Positions 24,746 to 35,717 of a stretch of DNA of 64,000 nucleotides are shown piece by piece. Made by a program: the position numbers and the translations under genes. Source of the DNA: Laguncularia racemosa (lineage: Eukaryota > Streptophyta > Magnoliopsida > Myrtales > Combretaceae); contig JBBMOL010000024.1 in assembly GCA_037954665.1 (NCBI GenBank), positions 62,852 to 126,851 on the forward strand. The letters are read 5' to 3'. How positions within the stretch are numbered: position 1 is the first letter of the stretch; each line of letters begins with the position of its first letter. The notes below the pieces were generated by a model. The model had not been told where the DNA came from and did not search any database. It saw nothing but the letters and a program-made list of their open reading frames with translations.

Positions 24746-24790
24746 CACTAACTTTTCATACACCTCCTTATCCCAACCCTCTTTCTCACC

Positions 24791-25258
24791 ATGGAAACTG
24801 TGCAGCTACAACCACCAACACCCCAAGCCACCGCAACCAAATTCCCCGATTCCGAAAACCTGAAACCGCAACCCGATGTCGACGAAGACGAGCTCTCGCC
24901 CATCGAGGAGGTCCGTCTAACCGTGCCCAATACCGATGACCCAAGCCTGCCAGTGTGGACCTTCAGGATGTGGTTCCTGGGCCTGGCTTCATGTGCACTC
25001 CTATCTTTCCTAGACCAATTCTTTGCATACCGTACAGAACCTCTCGTCATTACGCTAATTACTGTCCAAGTGGCCACCCTGCCAATTGGCCGGTTCATGG
25101 CAACGGTTCTCCCTAAAACCAAGTTCCAATTACCCGGATTCAGGGACCGGATGTTTTCGCTCAATCCCGGCCCATTTAACATCAAGGAACATGTCCTGAT
25201 CTCAATATTTGCAAATGCTGGAAGTGCATTTGGAGCAGGAACACCTTATGCTGTTGGA
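24791..25258 (+). pseudogene. OPT copy A, first coding exon
   Basis: 156 codons open from ATG to the deletion joint. The ATG is chosen because copy B has a start at the same place and the upstream DNA is non-coding. The first ~50 residues are acidic and proline-rich, typical of the OPT cytosolic tail. Two hydrophobic stretches follow, at about residues 59-78 and 86-105. Its end keeps SAFGAGTPYAVG, where copy B is four residues shorter. A TAA follows the deletion joint at once. Confidence 0.8.
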
Positions 25259-26793
25259 TAAAAGTATGAATATATCATTTTAACAACTAGATATCATGGA
25301 GGGTTGGCTTTAATTTAATTTGTGGTCCTACTCTTAATGCTCAGATCATGGGTTAAAAGATTCTGCTGATATCAGTAATTAATTTTAATTTAATTTATCT
25401 ATAGCTTTCACGGCACTTTTTCTTGCTGTTAAGTTGAATTGCTTGCATTTGATCAGAGAAATCATTGGTCGCTACCGCGCCTCTTACAAAGGAAAAGAAG
25501 ATATCCACACAAAATTAATGCGACAATACAAAGACATACCTGCCTGGTGGTTCCACTCATTGCTCATTATAACTCTTGTCGTAGCTCTGGTACTATGCAT
25601 CTTCTTGAATGATCAGGTTCAAATGCCCTGGTGGGGACTCCTCTTCGCGAGTGCGATGGCTTTTGTGTTCACCCTTCCTATTAGCATTATTACGGCAACA
25701 ACAAACCAGGTAGATAGCTTTTATCATCAGAATATTTCCCTCACTAGTCAGCAAATTTAAGTTAGGATGAGCATTTGCAGTAGCCGTTCCAGCGTTTTCA
25801 TATCTACTAACCCAGCAAATCATTTACCCTTCAGACTCCAGGGTTGAACATCATCACTGAGTATGTCATGGGTATCATATATCCAGGAAAGCCAATAGCC
25901 AATGTGTGCTTCAAAACCTATGGTTATATGAGCACGGCTCAAGCAGTGTCGTTCCTCAATGATTTCAAGCTGGGACATTATATGAAGATACCCCCAAGAT
26001 CAATGTTCTGAGTTCAGGTACATTATCTGATATTTTATTCTTCTTAAGTTAAACTATAAAGAGTAAACTGTGTTTTTTATTAGACGTGTTTTGTTTTTTT
26101 TATGAGGAGATAAGTTGTGTTTTTTAATTTTGTGTTAGTGACAAGATAATGTGTTAATATTCTATCGATTGTTCAATTGTTTTTCCTTTCTTTTATTTTT
26201 TCTATTTTTACCTTTCTTTTTTATTTTCTGCCACCTTTTATATTTTTTATTCAATTATATATTTTAACAATATTATTTTATTTAATTAATTATTTACTAA
26301 CTAATAGAATATTAACACCTATTATTATTTATTATTGACTAAAACTAAAAAATATAGGTCATCTTTTGGTCAAAAAAAAAAAAAAAGATAGATAACCTTT
26401 TTTGAATGGCTTTCTTTCTTTTTTTTTTTTTTTTTTAAATTTACCCTTCTTCTTAAAAAAAAGACAAAAGAATGATAGGTGGATTGGCTACATATTCAAA
26501 TATGCATCCATCTGGATACTAAAACCTGAAGATTAAAACAAATAAATAAAAACGTATTCACTATTACCCATCCTGACGTCAGCAGACCCACATTAGCAGG
26601 AAACTGCAAGCATACACAATAACTATATTAGAAACATTTCCTTACCCTCCGTTTTTATCTCATACATTTACTATCATGACTCAAGTTGAAGAACTGAAGC
26701 CCTTACTGCGGATTAGATAAAATCAAAACCCCAGCTCAGGATTCATACTTCTCTTTTTAAGAAACTAATTATACTTGCATGTTTTTTCCACAG

Positions 26794-27408
26794 TTTATAG
26801 GAACCATTGTTGCTGGAACAATCAACATTTCAGTGGCATGGTGGTTGCTTAACTCTATAACCAACATATGCCAAGATAACAAACTTCCAGCAGACAGTTC
26901 TTGGACATGTCCTGGTGATCGAGTTTTCTTCGATGCATCTGTTATATGGGGGCTAGTGGGACCTAGAAGAATCTTTGGAGCACTGGGAAATTATCAAGCC
27001 ATGAATTGGTTTTTCCTCGGAGGTGCAGTGGGACCACTGATCGTGTGGTTGCTGCACAAGGCATTCCCCAAGCAAACTTGGATTCCTCTAATTAATCTTC
27101 CGGTCTTACTAGGGGCAACAGGAATGATGCCAGCAGCAACTCCATTAAACTACAATGCATGGGTCCTAGTTGGAACAATTTTCAACTTCTTCATATTCCG
27201 GTATCGAAAACAATGGTGGCAGAGGTACAATTATGTCCTTTCTGCAGCGCTAGATGCAGGAGTGGCATTTATGGCTGTGCTTCTATACTTCTTACTGGGC
27301 ATTGAGGATAAAGAGTTAACCTGGTGGGGAACAAAAGGAGAACATTGTGAGTTAGCGAGTTGTCCAACAGGCAAAGGAATATCGGTGGATGGATGCCCAG
27401 TAAAGTAG
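26794..27408 (+). pseudogene. OPT copy A, last coding exon
   Basis: The acceptor TTTTCCACAG ends at 26793, and 204 open codons plus TAG follow. Hydrophobic segments are FIGTIVAGTINISVAWWLL, NWFFLGGAVGPLIVWLLH, WVLVGTIFNFFIF and DAGVAFMAVLLYFLL. The family signature CPGDRVFFDASVIWGLVGP lies near the start. This exon is undamaged and close to canonical, so the loss of function is recent or the exon has been protected by chance. Confidence 0.85.
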
Positions 27409-28491
27409 TAATTGTAGCATTCTCTAAATTCAAGATGTGGAGTTTACACCTTGGTATTAAAATGAAATGATGGATGCATTTTGATAGCTATTTCAAACTG
27501 ATGTAAAAGCATCATATGCAGTTAGTAAGCTTTGTGACGAAAAAGGACAAATAATATCGGTGAGAAAGCACCTAATGAGAGCCTAAAAGAATGTTGATAA
27601 AGAATCAAAAGAAAGCTGATATTCTCCTACCAAAACAATGACATCTATGAGTTCCCAGAATCACAAACTTAAATTGTAATCAGCAATACAAACAGCAAAA
27701 TAGCAAATGTTTCCATGCACTTTCTTAACTTGATGTATTCAGGACATATTCATGGCAAAGCAAACAGATCAGCCATACTCATCTTTCTCATCCTTTATTA
27801 TGATAAATGGGAAATGGAGAATCTCCTTCACCACCCTGTGTTAGAAATTGTTACTACTATATGTACTATTATTATTTGATGTGGCATATATTCAGCATTT
27901 TATGTATGACAAACAAAAAATGAAAATCGTAGATCTCCTCATCACCTTTCCTCTTCCACCCGTGACTCCACGCTTGCTCATTCTCTATGAAAAATACACC
28001 TTTTTTTTATCCCTTTACCCCTATATGTATCCAATTTCATGGTTACTATCCTGGCCATTCCATGTCCTCAAAAGTAGTCTGGCTTTAGATCCCTCCAAAC
28101 ATCACAACACCTAAGAAGTCAAAATTGTTTAAGTTTGTAGAATTTGACTTTTTCCGTGGTGGGTCATTGCTCAGAGACATCATGCCTATAAGATCGTCTA
28201 TGATTTTGTAACGTTTTGGAACCTGAGGTAAGTATAGCCTGTCATGTGTGCTCACTTGGTAAAAACATGTAAAGACTCAACTGCTAAATTCCACAATTAA
28301 TATTTAAATAACCATGTCAATCAATTAAGAATTCTTCACATATAGGAGTAAGTGGTTTAATACATCCTACTTAGTCTCCTCATATAATAGAAACTACAAA
28401 TAACAAATTGTCCACAATAGTCATCTATAGTTATCTCTTATAATCATATTACAGCGAAAGCATATTAAAATTCGATTACAGTCAAAGTCTC
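27409..28491. other. 3' flank of the OPT pseudogene
   Basis: About 1.1 kb up to the target duplication gtctc of the next element. No gene is recognised. AATAAT and AATTAATATT words could serve for polyadenylation, but none is clearly placed. Confidence 0.5.
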
Positions 28492-29116
28492 TGATGGAGA
28501 TACAAGAGACACGGGCTGACACAGGGCTTGTCACACGGCCGTGTAGTGATTGGAAGGAACTCACAGAAGCATACACGGCCTCTACACACTGGCTGAAGCA
28601 CGACCGTGTATTCGACCAGAATATTTCATAGAAACATACACGGCTTCTATACACGGCCGTGTATTCGATCAGAGTATCCCACAGAAGCAGGTACAACTTC
28701 CATACACAGCCAGGGACATGGCCGTGTATTCGGTCAGGAACATTCACAGAATCATACACGGCTTAGAGACACGACCGTGTATGCGACCGTGTACTGTGCT
28801 CGTCACATGCCCAGAAACATACACGGCCTAGAGGCACGACCGTGTATGTGACAGGTTATAGACGTGTATTTCATTATTTATTTCCTCGTGTATGCTTAGA
28901 TTTTCCCCTTTTAGATATTTTACGAGGAAGTATAAATACTCTTTTTTTAGATATGTTAGGGTTACGTCTTATTATTATATTTCAAATACATTTCGTGAGA
29001 GAATTTCTCCATTTCCGGGTTGTGCGCAACCAGAGTTTGCATCAAAGAGTGTTTCTTTGTTGTGTGAAACCAATCCATATTCAGATTTGTTTCGTTTCGC
29101 TTTCCGCACTGCGTCA
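28492..29116 (+). repeat. 5' LTR of Gypsy 2
   Basis: The first 370 bp (U3) are a degenerate tandem array of about 55-65-bp units. Each holds a TACACGGC word, an ACACGGCCGTGTATTC-type palindrome and CAGAAGCA. The remainder is unique and contains TATAAATACTCTTT (28931-28944), which is a good TATA region for element transcription. The last 130 bp encode no protein, although an ORF reads through into gag. Confidence 0.95.
28931..28940 (+). promoter_or_regulatory. TATA region of the Gypsy 2 LTR
   Basis: TATAAATACT is conserved at the same place in the 3' LTR (34186-34195) and as ATATAAATACTC in the solo LTR (about 54217). Its position between the repeat-rich U3 and the unique LTR end suits the LTR promoter. 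Confidence 0.5.
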
Positions 29117-29149
29117 GTTAGTATCAGAGCAAGGCTCTTTCCTGTGGAG

Positions 29150-30532
29150 ATGTCAACTCATCAAGGCGATGATAGCGGTCGTGTTCTTGACGGTGTTCAA
29201 GATGCGAGGTTTCAAGGGAACCATCAATGGGTTTCAAGGGCAGAGTTCGACTCAATGCATCAGAAGGTCGGGCGTATGGAACGGTGCCTTGATGAACTGA
29301 TTGAGCATTTCAATGCTCTAGTGGTAGATCCTAATAGGGCTGGAGGCGTTGGTAGGAATCCACCACGTGCGGTGGAGGAATTCGAGGGACGCATAATCCG
29401 ACCTGTCGTTGAGAATAGGTGGGGACGTGTGGAGAGTGAGGAATCCAGCGAAGAGAGTGATGATACGTATGGGAGTAGGCCACTGCGAGGGCGCGGTGGA
29501 AGAGGTGGTGGTTATCGGATGGCTCATCATGGAAACCACCCTAGAGAAGGTGATTATAGGAGGAACCGTGGGGGCTATGATCAAGGGGATGGCGGAGACT
29601 ACTGTTTGAAGGTTGACATTCCATGGTTCGATGGAAGCCTCAACATCGAAGGCTTCCTCGATTAGATTGCGGAAGTAGACTGGTTCTTCGACTATATGGA
29701 AATCCCCGAAGACCGTCGTGTAAGGCTGGTGGCATGCCGGTTGAAGAGTGGTGCCTCGGCATGGTGGGAGAGGCTACAAAGTAGGAGGCAAAGGGAAGGA
29801 AAACACCCGGTGAGATCATGGTATCGCATGAAGCAGTTGCTGCAACATGATTTCCTCCTATCGGACTACGAGCAGATATTATTTCAACAATATCAGCGGT
29901 GCTGCCAGGGACAACGTTCCGTGCATGAGTATACGGTGGAGTTCATGAGGTTGGCTGAACGGAATGATTTGAGGGAAAGTGAAGGCCAGCAAGTTGCAAG
30001 ATATGTGGAAGGACTGAAGCTCCAAATTAAAGACAAAATTGGGGTTATGATGGTGAGGACTTTAGTAGAGGCAAAGAATTTGGCTCTCCGAGCTGAACTA
30101 GTATTGTAGGAACAAGGGAGTAGTTATGGAGGAGGACGGAAGGGATATGTAGGAGAAGTTGTGGGTAGTGGTAGTAGGTTGGCGTTTGAGAAAAATAAAA
30201 CCACACCATACAAACCAACTGAGTACATGACCAGGAGGGAAGAGAAGAGTGAAGGGAAGAAGCCGATGGAGCAGAAGGGAGCTCAAAAGCAGAATATCCC
30301 CTATGCCAAACCTATATTGGGCAAATGTTTCCGATGCAATCAACCGAGTCATCGGTCAAACGAATGTCCTGCGAGGAAAAGCGTAAACATCCTTGATAGG
30401 GAAGATGATGAAGAGATTTGCTGTGAGCCTGATGGAGAGGGAGAGTATTATGAGGAAGAAGAAGAAGTAGCAGAATCAACTTATGTAATTCGGCGCATGA
30501 TGCTAACCCCAAAGCAAGAAGAGATCACGTAG
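29150..30532 (+). pseudogene. Gypsy 2 gag
   Basis: The ATG at 29150 begins MSTHQGDDSGRV, 20 bp after the primer site. A coiled-coil-like stretch (QKVGRMERCLDELIEHF) comes first, then an R/G-rich region, then the capsid core with VRLVACRLKSGASAWWERLQ and FQQYQRCCQGQRSVHEYTVEF. The nucleocapsid zinc knuckle CFRCNQPSHRSNEC (C-X2-C-X4-H-X4-C) is at about 30326. Three TAG stops interrupt it (29663, 30107, 30530), all in the same frame. It would package element RNA. Confidence 0.85.
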
Positions 30533-33500
30533 AGGCACCAGTTGTTTCGCACACGGTGTACTATCATGAGGAAGTTGTTTGAGCTAATAGTAGACAGCGG
30601 CAGTTGCGAAAACATCATAGGAAGGGAGGTTGTGAAACAACTGCAGTTGCCCATCGAGAAGCACCCGAATCCGTACACCATTGGTTGGATTAAGGCAGCC
30701 GAAAAGATTGAAGTCAAGGAGAGATGCAGGGTACCTTTCTCAATAGGGAAGTACCACGATGAAGCATTTTGCAACATTGTAGACATGAATGCTTGCCACA
30801 TCTTGTTCGGGAGGCCGTGGCAATTTGATGTGGATGCGCAACATGCGGGCAAGGAGAATGTCTATAGATTGGAGAAGGAGGGTGTGAGATACACCTTGTT
30901 ACCGTTGAAGAGGGAAGGACGCGCTAAGGGAAAGAAGGTTGAGAGTCGTTCATTCCTAACCGTCACTCAATCTGAGAAGGAAGTGATGGAAGACTTGCGG
31001 GAGTCGCGGGTGGTACACGCCCTCATCGTGAAAGGTGTGACAGAAGGAGAGGAGGAGGTTGATGGAGAGGTGCTAGGGGCAGTGAAGGATCTACTTGAGG
31101 AGTTTAAGGAGGTGGTTCTAGACGATCTACCCGAGGGGCTACCCCCTCTGAGAGACATTCAACACCAGATAGACCTAGTGCCTGGAGCTAGTCTCCCAAA
31201 CCTCCCGCATTACAGGATGAGTCCCAAGGAAGCCGGGATTCTAGAAGAGAAGGTCTAAGAGCTTTTGGACAAAGGGTTTATCCGGGACAGCTTAAGTCCG
31301 TGTGCGGTTCCAGCTTTGTTAACCCCCAAGAAAGATGGGAGCTGGAGGATGTGTGTTGATAGCCGAGCTATAAATAAGATTACCATAGGGTATAAATTCC
31401 CTATCCTACGCATCGAGGATATGTTGGATCGGTTGAGTGGCGCTACTATCTTCTCCAAGATAGATTTGCGGAGTGGGTACCACCAAATTTGGATCTGTCC
31501 CGGAGACGAATGGAAGACGACGTTTAAGACCAAGGAGGGGCTGTATGAGTGGCTAGTGATGCCATTTGGGTTGAGTAACGTGCCGAGCACCTTCATGAGG
31601 GTAATGAACCAGGTATTAAAACCTTTCAATGGTCGTTTCCTTGTTGTGTACTTTGATGATATTCTAGTATTCAGTAAATCTGAAGAAGAACATTTAGAAC
31701 ATCTAAAGTGTGTGTTATCTGCACTAAAGGTGAACAAACTGTTCGCTAATCTTAAAAAGTTCACGTTTATGTCAAGGCGACTGTTGTTCCTTAGGTTTGT
31801 GGTCAGTAGTGAAGGGGTAATGGTGGATGACGAAAAGGTGAAGGCGATTAGAGAATGGCCTGTTCCGAGAACTGTTACGGAGTTGAGAAGCTTTCTTGGC
31901 CTAGCTAGTTTCTATAGAAGATTCATTAGGCACTTTAGTACTGTCGCTGCCCCCTTGACTCAATGCTTGAAGAAGGGAAAGTTCTAATGGGGCGAAGAAT
32001 CTGAATCGAGCTTCATGAACTTAAAGCAAAGATTGTGTAGTGCTCCTGTACTAGCGCTACCAGACTTTGAGAAGTTATTCGAGGTGGATTGCGACGCCAG
32101 TGGGGTTGGAGTTGGTGTAGTACTATCATAGGAAAGAAGACCAATAGCCTTTTATAGTGAAAAATTGTGCGAAGCAAGGAGGACTTGGTCTACATATGAC
32201 AAGGAGTTCTACACCGTGGTGAGGGCCCTTAAAGTATGGGAGCACTATTTGATTGGGAAAGAGTTCATTTTGTACTCGGACTGCAGGGCTCTTAAACACT
32301 TGAGTGGTCAAACCCGGATTAGTAAGGACATGCACGCCAGATGGATTGAGTTCATGCAGAGGTTTCCTTTCAGGCTAATGCACAAGTCAGGTGTGCAAAA
32401 TAAGGTCGCGGACGCCCTGAGTAGAAGAGCGAATGTCCTACTTACTTTAAGTGCGTACATTGTCGGTTTTGAGAGGTTGAAGGAACTATATAAAAATGAT
32501 AGCGACTTTAAGGACACTTGGATTAAGTGTGCCAACAGAGAACCGTGTGATGACTATCATATCCATGAGGGGTACTTGATGAAAGGGAATCAGCTGTGCA
32601 TTCCTGAATCTTCCTTACGGGAAAAGCTTATCCGATATCTGCACGGTGGAGGACTGGCGGGACATATGGGTAGAGATAAGACCCTAGCCGCAGTTACTGA
32701 AAGATACTTTTCGCCTCGGTTAAGGAGGGATGTGTATCGGATTGTGGAAAGGTGCTACATTTGTCAGGTGTCTAAGGGGCAATCCCAAAACACTGGCCTA
32801 TATACTCCTCTTCCCATGCCATCAAACATTTTGGAGGACTTGTCGATGGACTTTATACTTGGTTTGCCTCGTACCCAACGAGGTGTTGACTCTGTGTTTG
32901 TTGTAGTTGACAGGTTTTCCAAGATGGCTCATTTTATTCCCTACAGGAAGACCGCCGATGCACGGGCTATTGCGCGGCTGTTCTTCAAGGAAGTGGTGCG
33001 GTTGCATGGAGTCCCAAAGTCCATTACTTCCGACAGGGATAGTAAATTCCTTAGTCACTTTTAGAAGACTCTCTGGTATATGTTTGATTCGTCCCTGAAT
33101 TACAACAGTACTGCTCATCCTCAAACCGACAGTCAAACCGAGGTGACTAATAGGACCCTCGGAAACCTCATCAGAAGTATCTGCTGTGAGAAGCCGAGAC
33201 AGTGGGATCAAGCATTGGCTCAGGCTGAATTCGCTTACAATAGTTTCATCCACCGAACTATTGGGAGGTCACCGTTCTCGGTGTTATACACCAAAACACC
33301 ACAACATGCGCTGGACTTGATCAAATTACCTAAGGATATGGTGGGTGATGTGGCTGCTAAACATATGGCGGAATAACACCAAGCCACTGCCGAGGAAATT
33401 AAACGAAAGATAGAGGAATCTAATACCCAATACAAAGGGGCTGCAGATAAGCATAGACGAAAGAAACTCTTTGCCGAGGGCGATCAGGTAATGGTTTACC

Positions 33501-33760
33501 TCCGAAGAGAGCGTTTTCCTGTAGGTAAATATGGGAAACTTCAATCCAAGAAGTACGGACCTTATGAAGTTGTGCATAAGATAAACGATAACGCATATGT
33601 CGTATAACTTCTGGAAGATATGAATATTTCTTGTACTTTTAATGTTGCGGACTTATCACCTTTTCACTCCGATGATATGCCTTTATATCTTGACGAGAAC
33701 TCGGGGTCGAGTTCTCCATTGGTGGGAGAGAATGATGGAGATACAAGAGACATGGGCTGA
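30533..33760 (+). pseudogene. Gypsy 2 pol (protease, reverse transcriptase, RNase H, integrase)
   Basis: The protease active site is LIVDSGSCENIIG at about 30581. The reverse transcriptase has DKGFIRDSLSPCAVPALLTP, FSKIDLRSGYHQI and the YFDD catalytic motif at 31649-31660. RNase H has WSTYDKEFYTVVRALKVWE. The integrase zinc finger (HGGGLAGHMGRDKT to CYICQ, 32640-32770) is followed by the catalytic core with LSMDFILGLP, SITSDRDSKFL and TDSQTEVTNRTLGN. The tail ends NVADLSPFHSDDMP. Stops lie at 31256, 31985, 32129, 33062, 33374 and 33605, all in frame with gag. Active-site residues are otherwise kept. The frame ends at 33760 inside the 3' LTR. Confidence 0.9.
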
Positions 33761-34370
33761 CACACGGCTTGTCATACGGCCGTGTAGTGATTGGAAGGAA
33801 CTCACAGAAGCATACACGGCCTCTACACACGGGCTGAAGCACGACCGTGTATTCGACCAGAATATTCCACAGAAACATACACGGCTTCCATATACGGCCG
33901 TGCATCACGGCCGTGTATTCGATCAGGGTATCCTACAGAAGCAGGCACGGCTTCCATACACGGCCAAGGACATGGCCGTGTATTCGGTCAGGAACATTTA
34001 CAGAATCATACACGGCTTAGAGACACGGCCATGTATGCGACCGTGTACTGTGCTCGTCACATGCCTAGAAACATATACGACTTAGAGGCACGACCGTGTA
34101 TGCGATAGGTTATAGACGTGTATTTCATTATTTATTTCCACGTGTACGCTTAGATTTTTCCCTTTTAGATATTTTACGGGGAAGTATAAATACTCTTTTG
34201 TCAGATATATTAGGGTTACGTCTTATTATTATATTTCAAATACATTTCGTGAGAGAATTTTTCTATTTCCGGGTTGTGCGCAACCAGAGTTTGCATCAAA
34301 GAGTGTTTCTTTGTTGTGTGAAATCAATCCATATTCGGATTTGTTTCGTTTCGCTTTCCGCGCTGCGTCA
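33733..34370 (+). repeat. 3' LTR of Gypsy 2
   Basis: 638 bp. It is 13 bp longer than the 5' LTR, mainly from an extra GTGCATCACGGCC patch near 33899. Overall difference from the 5' LTR is about 5% by eye. ORFs reading through the U3 array on either strand are translations of the repeat, not genes. Confidence 0.95.
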
Positions 34371-34740
34371 GTCTCTAATTTAACACAACTAAAAAATTAT
34401 TCTAAACACTATGTTCTAATGCTAGTCATCCTTCTAACCTGCTAATCATTCTTTATAATACACATATTCTACATCCTCATCTAGTTCTTGATTCGTGTTC
34501 ACTAACATGTCATCATATCCTGCGATTTCACCCAAAGTACTTGCAACTGAAAAATGATTCCATGAGGAGTAAGTAAATGCCCAATACAATGTATATCAAC
34601 AATCACACATACATGCCATGCTAGAATACAAACACAAATAAGATGCAACAAGTTATTCAAACAACGATTTGTTATCTTTCATATTCTTTATTCTAACACA
34701 CAAATCTCATTATCATAATCCCCACATACACATCATACGC

Positions 34741-34742
34741 AC

Positions 34743-34779
<37 letters not shown>

Positions 34780-34881
34780 TGACAAAGGGTCTTCTCCTTT
34801 GTCCATGAGTCCATTCCATACATAATTATACATATACGATAATGGGTACTTTTCGCTGTCTATGAGTCTATAAGTTCATAT

Positions 34882-34921
<40 letters not shown>

Positions 34922-35020
34922 AGTAAGTCCTTGCCATTATTCATGAGTTTATACCATACATAAATATATATATGAGATAGTGAATACTCCTCTCTATCCA
35001 TGAGTCCATGAGTTCATATC
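34741..35020. repeat. Minisatellite with TA tracts and hairpin-like units
   Basis: About four units of 70-85 bp. Each runs TATATAT, then a GAYA..GG block, a short loop, a second arm and CATGAGTCCAT or a near match. TA tracts are longest at 34756-34780 and 34888-34918. In the first unit GACAAAGG and CCTTTGTC form a perfect 8-bp stem (34781-34803). Confidence 0.7.
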
Positions 35021-35483
35021 AACTTAAATCTACCCGTATCATTTTGGTACTTGACTTCACTAAGGATAACGTCACATATCGATTATCGAGGTGACACCTA
35101 AGATCACTAACATTTTCAGTTTTTGGAGCCCAACCAAGCACAATTACACACAAACAATCAATTTCAATTACAATATAAATTTAATTTACATTTCTAGCCT
35201 AACATACACAAATAACAAACACAGTATATACATAGCTAAAAGGGCGATCTTAATCATGACTTGTCCTTGACTAGCAATTAAATCGTAATCTATCAAAATG
35301 TAGAGAATTTAACCTTAGTACTAGTCTAGGTATTGTCTAGATTACTCAATTTTGTTCACTTAATTATTCTAGTATCACTTTTCTTACTCTGTAAAATTTC
35401 TAAGGTTGTCTTAGGTGTTTGGGATTAATAGAAATTTGAATAAAAAGAAAAGAAATTGAATAAAGTAATTTCTTAGGGTACAC

Positions 35484-35717
35484 AACTGTGCATTACGTCG
35501 TGTATTTTATCACGGTAGGGTATACAGTCGTGTATTATGGCCATGCACTTTTCTGTAGACTTTCACACTTTGACATTGCTAAGTATACAAGCGTATACTA
35601 TAGCCGTGTACCTTTTTGTACACTTTTAAAATTTGACATACCCAAGTACACGTGCATGTACTATCGTCATGTACCTTTTTGTACACTTTTTAAATTTGAC
35701 ACAAGTAGATACATAGG
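35484..35717. repeat. Degenerate array with GTGTAC words
   Basis: About three units of roughly 70 bp built on GCCGTGTACCTTTTTGTACA, then TTAAAATTTGACA. The array was interrupted by the chimeric element: after its right target repeat at 40833 the text resumes with CATGTACCTAGCCGTGTACT. The words resemble those in the Gypsy 2 LTR and the Copia 1 leader. Confidence 0.6.

Larger units (their letters stand above)
20361..24790. other. Non-coding DNA upstream of the OPT pseudogene (copy A)
   Basis: About 4.4 kb that matches copy B at about 56620-61011. It contains a TA tract (20561-20606), a poly-T/poly-G tract (22299-22338), CT-rich runs near 21607, a poly-A tract near 22672-22686, several poly-T tracts around 23580-24050 and an AAAT tetranucleotide array (24286-24312). 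A minus-strand ORF at 20461-20784 starts MMMTSTRKRTIHHV and is similar in copy B. Its length and end are set by the TA tract, and no family is recognised. No gene is supported. Confidence 0.6.
10671..25432 (+). repeat. Segmental duplication, copy A
   Basis: From GCTTGAACCT at 10671 this DNA matches 48231 onward in the same orientation, with small indels and roughly 2-5% base differences by eye. The match continues past each copy's private Copia insertion. It ends at about 25432/61855, just after CTTTTTCTTGCTGTTAA. The shared content is the PMD 5' part, a cysteine-protease fragment, about 4.4 kb of non-coding DNA and the first coding exon of an OPT gene. The left boundary lies inside the PMD reading frame. 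Confidence 0.9.
24791..27408 (+). pseudogene. Oligopeptide transporter (OPT family) pseudogene, copy A
   Basis: Four coding exons remain: 24791-25258, about 25457-25709, 25835-26017 and 26794-27408. They encode the cytosolic N-terminus with the first membrane segments (TFRMWFLGLASCALLSF) and the conserved SLNPGPFNIKEHVLISIFAN block. The C-terminal third follows, with GLNIITEYVMGIIYPGKP, KTYGYMSTAQAVSFLNDFKL, VFFDASVIWGLVGPRRIFG and the typical CPTGKGISVDGCPVK end. Known OPT proteins have about 700-750 residues; these exons give about 505, so about a third is missing from the middle. Lesions: a deletion of about 210 bp right after 25258 relative to copy B, loss of the central exons between 25432 and 25457, and an in-frame TGA at 26009-26011. 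Intact relatives carry small peptides or metal chelates across the plasma membrane with protons. Confidence 0.85.
28492..34370 (+). mobile_element. Gypsy LTR retrotransposon 2 (complete structure, nonsense-riddled)
   Basis: A 5879-bp element with LTRs at 28492-29116 (625 bp) and 33733-34370 (638 bp), beginning TGATGGAGAT and ending CTGCGTCA. The target duplication gtctc lies at 28487-28491 and 34371-34375. The primer site is 29119-29130 (TAGTATCAGAGC, one mismatch) and the polypurine tract is GGTGGGAGAGAA at 33721-33732. Gag and pol form one frame from 29150 to 33760 with no frameshift but nine stops. The order protease, reverse transcriptase, RNase H, integrase is Gypsy. I see no chromodomain after the integrase, so I do not assign a clade. 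A solo LTR of the same family lies at 53619-54400. Confidence 0.95.
34376..35717. other. Repeat-rich intergenic DNA
   Basis: About 1.3 kb without a gene. It holds two TA tracts inside a minisatellite (34741-35020) and a degenerate array with GTGTAC words (35484-35717). This second array continues on the far side of the chimeric element at 40829. Confidence 0.6.

Noticed and set aside
24748..25185. Minus-strand ORF of 145 codons opposite the OPT exon (also 60963-61406)
   Set aside because: Shadow of the GC-richer OPT first exon. The plus-strand reading has clear family motifs.
28550..28851. Overlapping plus-strand ORFs rich in RPC, YTA and IHG words, also at 33642-34108 and 53691-54239
   Set aside because: They translate the palindromic U3 array of the Gypsy 2 LTRs in several frames. 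The peptide repeats come from the DNA repeats.
28492..28870. CRISPR-like look of short palindromic repeats with spacers
   Set aside because: The units lie in an LTR with TG...CA ends and target repeats, spacers are themselves similar, and the genome is a plant.
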